Part shown: positions 14,120 through 18,532 of the stretch, in pieces
Layout of the letters: every line of letters starts with the position of its first letter
How positions within the stretch are numbered: position 1 is the first letter of the stretch
From: Deinococcus rhizophilus
GTDB taxonomy: Bacteria > Deinococcota > Deinococci > Deinococcales > Deinococcaceae
DNA length: 18,532 nt
Assembly: GCF_030271215.1 (NCBI RefSeq)
Contig: NZ_JASNGB010000012.1
Location: 17,246-35,777, forward strand
Direction: 5' to 3'
Translations under genes and position numbers: made by a program
Notes under the pieces: model-generated
Told to the model about the DNA's origin: nothing
Seen by the model: only the letters and a program-made list of their open reading frames with translations
Databases searched by the model: none

Positions 14120-14146
14120 AGAAAGCACGTCCCAGACGTGCTTTCT
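14120..14146 (-). terminator. Hairpin shielding the transposase gene
   Basis: A perfect 12-base stem (AGAAAGCACGTC and GACGTGCTTTCT) with a three-base loop ends eight bases before the transposase GTG. Read on the minus strand it is followed by TGTTTGTG. It could terminate incoming transcripts or fold over the start region of readthrough mRNA, a known way for IS elements to avoid activation by outside promoters. Confidence 0.6.
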
Positions 14147-14198
14147 GCGAATATTCACCCCTTGCAACTCTTGAGTCCAATCCGTTGTCGAACCGGGA

Positions 14199-14240
14199 GG
14201 GCGCCGATTGGGTCACTCCTTTCCCGGCGCCCGTTTTGTT
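14199..14240 (+). terminator. Terminator-like hairpin after the IS
   Basis: GGGCGCCG (14199-14206) pairs perfectly with CGGCGCCC (14225-14232), followed by GTTTTGTT. It lies 23 bases beyond the IS. With the IS removed it would sit about 40 bases after the stop of the second YsnF gene, so it is probably that gene's terminator. Confidence 0.65.
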
Positions 14241-14257
14241 CCTGCTCGCTTCGCCCG

Positions 14258-14286
14258 GGTCGAACAGTGACCCAGACTGTTCAACC
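14258..14286. repeat. Inverted repeat upstream of mnmD
   Basis: GGTCGAACAGT (14258-14268) and ACTGTTCAACC (14276-14286) pair over 11 bases with one mismatch around a seven-base loop. An alternative GGGTC/GACCC pairing overlaps it. The remaining bases to 14375 hold only a twice-repeated CGCTTTTCC and GC-rich sequence. Function is unknown. Confidence 0.4.
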
Positions 14287-14375
14287 TGAAGTCGTCTATC
14301 CGCTTTTCCTCTACTCGCTTTTCCCCTGCCGCCGCCGGACTTCACCGGGGGCGGTTTGCCGTGGAGGGCAGGCCC

Positions 14376-14389
14376 TATCCTGCGGCCCG
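14376..14389 (+). promoter_or_regulatory. Leaderless promoter of mnmD
   Basis: TATCCT (14376-14381) lies eight bases before the ATG at 14390. No Shine-Dalgarno is present. Confidence 0.5.
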
Positions 14390-15070
14390 ATGACCGACGC
14401 CGACTCTTCTCCTGCCGGGGCCATCCTGCTCACGCCCGACGGCTCGCGCACCGCACTGAGCACCCGCTACGGCGAGGCGTACGGCTCGCGGAACGGGGCG
14501 GCGGCGCAGGCCCGGCACGTCTTTGTGGAGGGGAGCGGCACGCACGAGCACCCCGGCCCCCGCGTGCTGGAGGTGGGGTTCGGGTTGGGGGTCAACTTCC
14601 GGGCGACCCTGGCCCGGTGTGCGCGGCGCGGCGTCCCGCTGGACTACCTGGCCTACGAGTTCGACCCCGCGCCCGTGGACGTGCTGCGCGAGGTGGCCGG
14701 GGGCGGCGAGGGGGCCGACCATCCCGTCTGGGAGGACGTGCTGGCGGGGTGGGGTGGACCGGACCCGCTGACGGTCCGGGGCTCCGGCGTCTCCCTCACC
14801 ATCTGGTTCGGGGACGTCCGGACCGCGCAGCTTCCGCAGGACTGGGCGACCGCCCTCTACCTCGACGGCTTCTCGCCCGCGCGGAACCCGGAGGTCTGGA
14901 CGCCGGAGGTGCTGGGGCGGCTGGCCTCGGCCATCGCGCCGGGTGGGGTGCTGACCACCTACAGCGCGGCCGGACATGTGCGCCGGGCGCTGGCCGCGGC
15001 GGGCCTGGAGGTCGGGCGCCGCCCCGGTCCCCCCGGAAAGCGCGAGCATCTGCGGGCGGTGCGGCGATGA
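14390..15070 (+). CDS. mnmD: MnmD: tRNA 5-methylaminomethyl-2-thiouridine methyltransferase
   Basis: This SAM-dependent methyltransferase performs the last step of mnm5s2U synthesis at the wobble uridine of certain tRNAs. The protein is 226 residues, the size of stand-alone MnmD. Visible features are the SAM loop [11 protein letters not shown] (60-70), the acidic YEFD at 89-92, [15 protein letters not shown] (157-171) with D159, and [34 protein letters not shown], the family's C-terminal block. The open frame extends further upstream, but ATG 14390 is fixed by the -10 eight bases away and by homology. Its TGA overlaps the ATG of the FAD gene (ATGA), which suggests translational coupling. Confidence 0.92.
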   Translation: MTDADSSPAGAILLTPDGSRTALSTRYGEAYGSRNGAAAQARHVFVEGSGTHEHPGPRVLEVGFGLGVNFRATLARCARRGVPLDYLAYEFDPAPVDVLREVAGGGEGADHPVWEDVLAGWGGPDPLTVRGSGVSLTIWFGDVRTAQLPQDWATALYLDGFSPARNPEVWTPEVLGRLASAIAPGGVLTTYSAAGHVRRALAAAGLEVGRRPGPPGKREHLRAVRR

Positions 15071-16035
15071 GGGTAATCGTCGTGGGCGGCGGCGTCGCGG
15101 GGGCGTCGGTGGCGTACTTCGTGGCGCGGGGGGGAGCCCAGGTGACCGTGGTGGACGCCGGGGTTCACGCGGCCAGCCACGTCCCCTCGGCCCTGCTCAA
15201 TCCGGTGCGCGGGCAGTCGGGGCAGGTCGATGGGCGGGCGCCCCAGGGCCTCGCGCTGACCTGGGCGCTGGTGCGCGAGCTGGAGGCGGCGGGCTGGCCC
15301 ATCCCGCACGGTCAGGAGGGGGTGCTGCGCCCGGTCCCCGACGAGCGCACGCGGGCGAAGTTCGCGCGCAACCTCCCCCCGGCCCTGCCCCACCGCTGGC
15401 TGACGCCGGGGGAGGTTCCCGTGGCCCTCTCTCCCGGCTGGCCGCACGCCCTGCTGATTCCTGGTGGAGGCTGGCTGGACGGCGCGGCCTTTTGCGCGGC
15501 GCTGCTGGGCGCGAGCGGGGCGGAGGTGGTGCGCGGCCGGGTGACCGCCTGGGACGCCCGCTCGGTCACGCTGGAGGGCGGCTCCGGGCTGCACGGGGAC
15601 GCGGTGGTCTGGTGCGGCGGCGCGGTGGGCTCGGGCTGGGCAGGTGAGGAGGGCGCCCAGCGGGCGGGGACGCTGCTGACCCTGGACCGCCCCGTCACCA
15701 CCCTTCCGGTGAGCTTCGGGGCCTACCTCGCGCCGGGAGCGGGGGGGACAGGGGTGCTGGGGGCGACGTTCGAGGCACCGACGCCGACGTGGCAGGAGCC
15801 GACCCTCCCCGCCGCCTCGCTGCGCTGGCTGCTCAACCGGGGGGACGCCCTGGCCGACCTGCGCGGCGTGCGGGTCACCGGACGCTGGAGCGGTACCCGG
15901 CTTTCCGGCCTCGTCGCCGGGCGGCAGTCTGACGGCCTGTGGCGGCTGTCCGGGCTGGGCAGCAAGGGCTTCCTGCTGGGGCCGCTGCTGGCGCGTCACG
16001 TGGCGGGTGACGTGCTGCGGACAGGCGTACCGTAA
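15067..16035 (+). CDS. FAD-dependent oxidoreductase, MnmC C-terminal domain type
   Basis: This 322-residue FAD protein of the DAO family has the dinucleotide motif [12 protein letters not shown] with G7, G9, G12 and acidic D30 after the second strand. Its end, [24 protein letters not shown], parallels the LGSRG block at the end of the E. coli MnmC FAD domain, and [12 protein letters not shown] parallels the early GALYPL motif. That domain removes the carboxymethyl group of cmnm5U so that MnmD can methylate the product. The overlap with mnmD, in the same order as the domains of fused MnmC, supports this. It is about 60-80 residues shorter than the E. coli domain, so the exact reaction is inferred. 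Confidence 0.8.
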   Translation: MRVIVVGGGVAGASVAYFVARGGAQVTVVDAGVHAASHVPSALLNPVRGQSGQVDGRAPQGLALTWALVRELEAAGWPIPHGQEGVLRPVPDERTRAKFARNLPPALPHRWLTPGEVPVALSPGWPHALLIPGGGWLDGAAFCAALLGASGAEVVRGRVTAWDARSVTLEGGSGLHGDAVVWCGGAVGSGWAGEEGAQRAGTLLTLDRPVTTLPVSFGAYLAPGAGGTGVLGATFEAPTPTWQEPTLPAASLRWLLNRGDALADLRGVRVTGRWSGTRLSGLVAGRQSDGLWRLSGLGSKGFLLGPLLARHVAGDVLRTGVP

Positions 16036-16055
16036 CGGAGGGCACATCTACCGCT

Positions 16056-16070
16056 TACACTGACCGGGTT
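16056..16070 (+). promoter_or_regulatory. Promoter of homoisocitrate dehydrogenase
   Basis: TACACT (16056-16061) lies nine bases before the ATG at 16071, so the message would have a leader of at most a few bases. No Shine-Dalgarno is seen. Confidence 0.5.
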
Positions 16071-17069
<999 letters not shown>

Positions 17070-17084
17070 GCCTGCGGGGGGCAG

Positions 17085-17120
17085 GGGGCCGGATGCCGAC
17101 GCGGGTCCGGCCCCTTCCCT
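17085..17120 (+). terminator. Hairpin after homoisocitrate dehydrogenase
   Basis: GGGGCCGGA (17085-17093) and TCCGGCCCC (17106-17114) pair perfectly over nine bases and are followed by TTCCCT. The T-tract is poor, so termination efficiency is uncertain. Confidence 0.5.
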
Positions 17121-17150
17121 GTGGCAGCCGGACCCGGCCCCCCTCCGTGC

Positions 17151-17167
17151 TACCCTCCCCGGTTGAG
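17151..17167 (+). promoter_or_regulatory. Possible promoter upstream of mraY
   Basis: TACCCT (17151-17156) matches TANNNT. It lies 11 bases before the ATG of a short leader ORF (17168) and 55 bases before the mraY start. No -35 is evident. Confidence 0.35.
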
Positions 17168-17211
17168 ATGCTGCGCCCCTCCATGACCCTCTGCCCCCGC
17201 TGGAGCCGCCC

Positions 17212-17215
<4 letters not shown>
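17168..17215 (+). CDS. Possible 15-residue leader ORF before mraY
   Basis: ATG 17168 opens [15 protein letters not shown] and ends at TGA 17213-17215, which overlaps the mraY ATG at 17212 as ATGA. It has no Shine-Dalgarno and lies just after a -10-like hexamer, so it could be translated from a nearly leaderless message and pass ribosomes to mraY. It could equally be chance. Confidence 0.25.
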
Positions 17216-18129
<914 letters not shown>

Positions 18130-18132
18130 GGC

Positions 18133-18248
18133 GGGAAGTGGGGAGTGGGAAGTGGGAGCCAGAGCGGATGCGTCGGATCCCGCTTTCTTTTTCCACGCCC
18201 CCCTGACCCCACTCCCCACTGGCCCCTCTCCCCTTCCCACTCACCCCC
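18133..18248. repeat. G-rich/C-rich inverted repeat region
   Basis: Four G-runs at 18133-18156 (GGG, GGGG, GGG, GGG with 3-4 base loops) fit the intramolecular G-quadruplex rule. C-runs at about 18197-18248 give the same on the minus strand. AGTGGGGAGTGGG (18137-18149) and CCCACTCCCCACT (18208-18220) are a perfect 13-base inverted repeat. The mraY terminator is nested between the arms, and the C-rich side touches the -10 of the next gene. Confidence 0.7.
18163..18192 (+). terminator. Terminator of mraY
   Basis: AGCGGAT (18163-18169) pairs with ATCC and GCT (18177-18184), with one bulged C, around a seven-base loop. TTCTTTTT follows (18185-18192). It lies 33 bases after the mraY stop. Confidence 0.6.
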
Positions 18249-18260
18249 TACACTTGCCGG
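18249..18260 (+). promoter_or_regulatory. Leaderless promoter of the methyltransferase gene
   Basis: TACACT (18249-18254) lies six bases before the GTG at 18261, which supports GTG as the start. Confidence 0.55.

Positions 18261-18532
<272 letters not shown>

Larger units (their letters stand above)
12975..14175 (-). mobile_element. Complete IS4-like insertion sequence (1201 bases)
   Basis: Inverted ends CTCAAGAGTTGCA (12975-12987) and TGCAACTCTTGAG (14163-14175) are perfect over 13 bases. They are flanked by the direct repeat TCCAA (12970-12974 and 14176-14180), read as the target duplication. One transposase gene fills the element and its stop codon lies within the left end. A 12-base perfect hairpin sits between the right end and the transposase start. 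Five bases is short for classical IS4 members (usually 8 or more), so the subgroup is open. The intact ORF and matching ends suggest a recent, possibly active copy. Confidence 0.88.

Noticed and set aside
13264..14289. Plus-strand frame opposite the transposase
   Set aside because: It runs through the IS boundary into flanking DNA and lacks any protein signature.
14039..14389. Upstream extension of mnmD into the IS
   Set aside because: The open frame crosses the IS end. The conserved protein begins at ATG 14390 with its own -10.

Overview
The window looks like a chromosomal segment of a Deinococcus species. The GC content is very high. The protein set has close counterparts in Deinococcus-Thermus: an elongation factor G-like protein of the Thermus EF-G-2 type, and a homoisocitrate dehydrogenase of the aminoadipate lysine pathway. 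Most non-coupled genes carry a TANNNT -10 hexamer only 6-9 bases before the start codon, which is the leaderless-mRNA layout common in this phylum. The species cannot be named from the sequence alone.

Layout. 1-128: the 5' end of a tRNA (probably Lys) on the minus strand, with a good -35/-10 promoter. 129-1475 (minus): ffh. 1498-4604 (plus): a MazG-like house-cleaning gene, then acetyl-CoA acetyltransferase, a YciI-like protein, a WapI-like immunity protein of lower GC, and 3-hydroxybutyryl-CoA dehydrogenase, closed by a terminator. 4659-4822: a small MITE-like element with inverted ends. 4819-5585 (minus): an AhpD-like CxxC peroxidase followed by a 56-residue hydrophilic protein. 5648-6148 (plus): a DUF456 membrane protein. 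6201-11243 (minus): EF-G-like GTPase, threonine aldolase, CPBP intramembrane protease, an unrecognised 72-residue ORF and a Yip1-like membrane protein. 11533-12958 (plus): a PRC-barrel/YsnF protein and a second YsnF/AvaK protein, a likely stress-linked pair. 12975-14175: a complete IS4-like insertion sequence with inverted ends and a 5-base target duplication, seated between the second YsnF gene and its apparent terminator. 14390-16035 (plus): mnmD and an MnmC-type FAD oxidoreductase, which together make up a split MnmC. 16071-17069: homoisocitrate dehydrogenase. 17212-18129: mraY. 18261 to the end: the N-terminus of a probable rRNA methyltransferase.

How the genes relate. The thiolase and 3-hydroxyacyl-CoA dehydrogenase catalyse adjacent steps of acetoacetyl-CoA/3-hydroxybutyryl-CoA metabolism. 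mnmD and the FAD gene overlap by ATGA and should finish the wobble-uridine modification. Most other neighbours are unrelated housekeeping genes with their own promoters.

I found no CRISPR array, defence island or prophage, and no strong case for a wholly new multi-gene system. The best leads are the orphan WapI-like gene inside a fatty-acid operon, the nested inverted-repeat element, the overlapping divergent leaderless promoters, the shielded IS, the short leader ORF of mraY and the G-quadruplex-prone terminator region after mraY.
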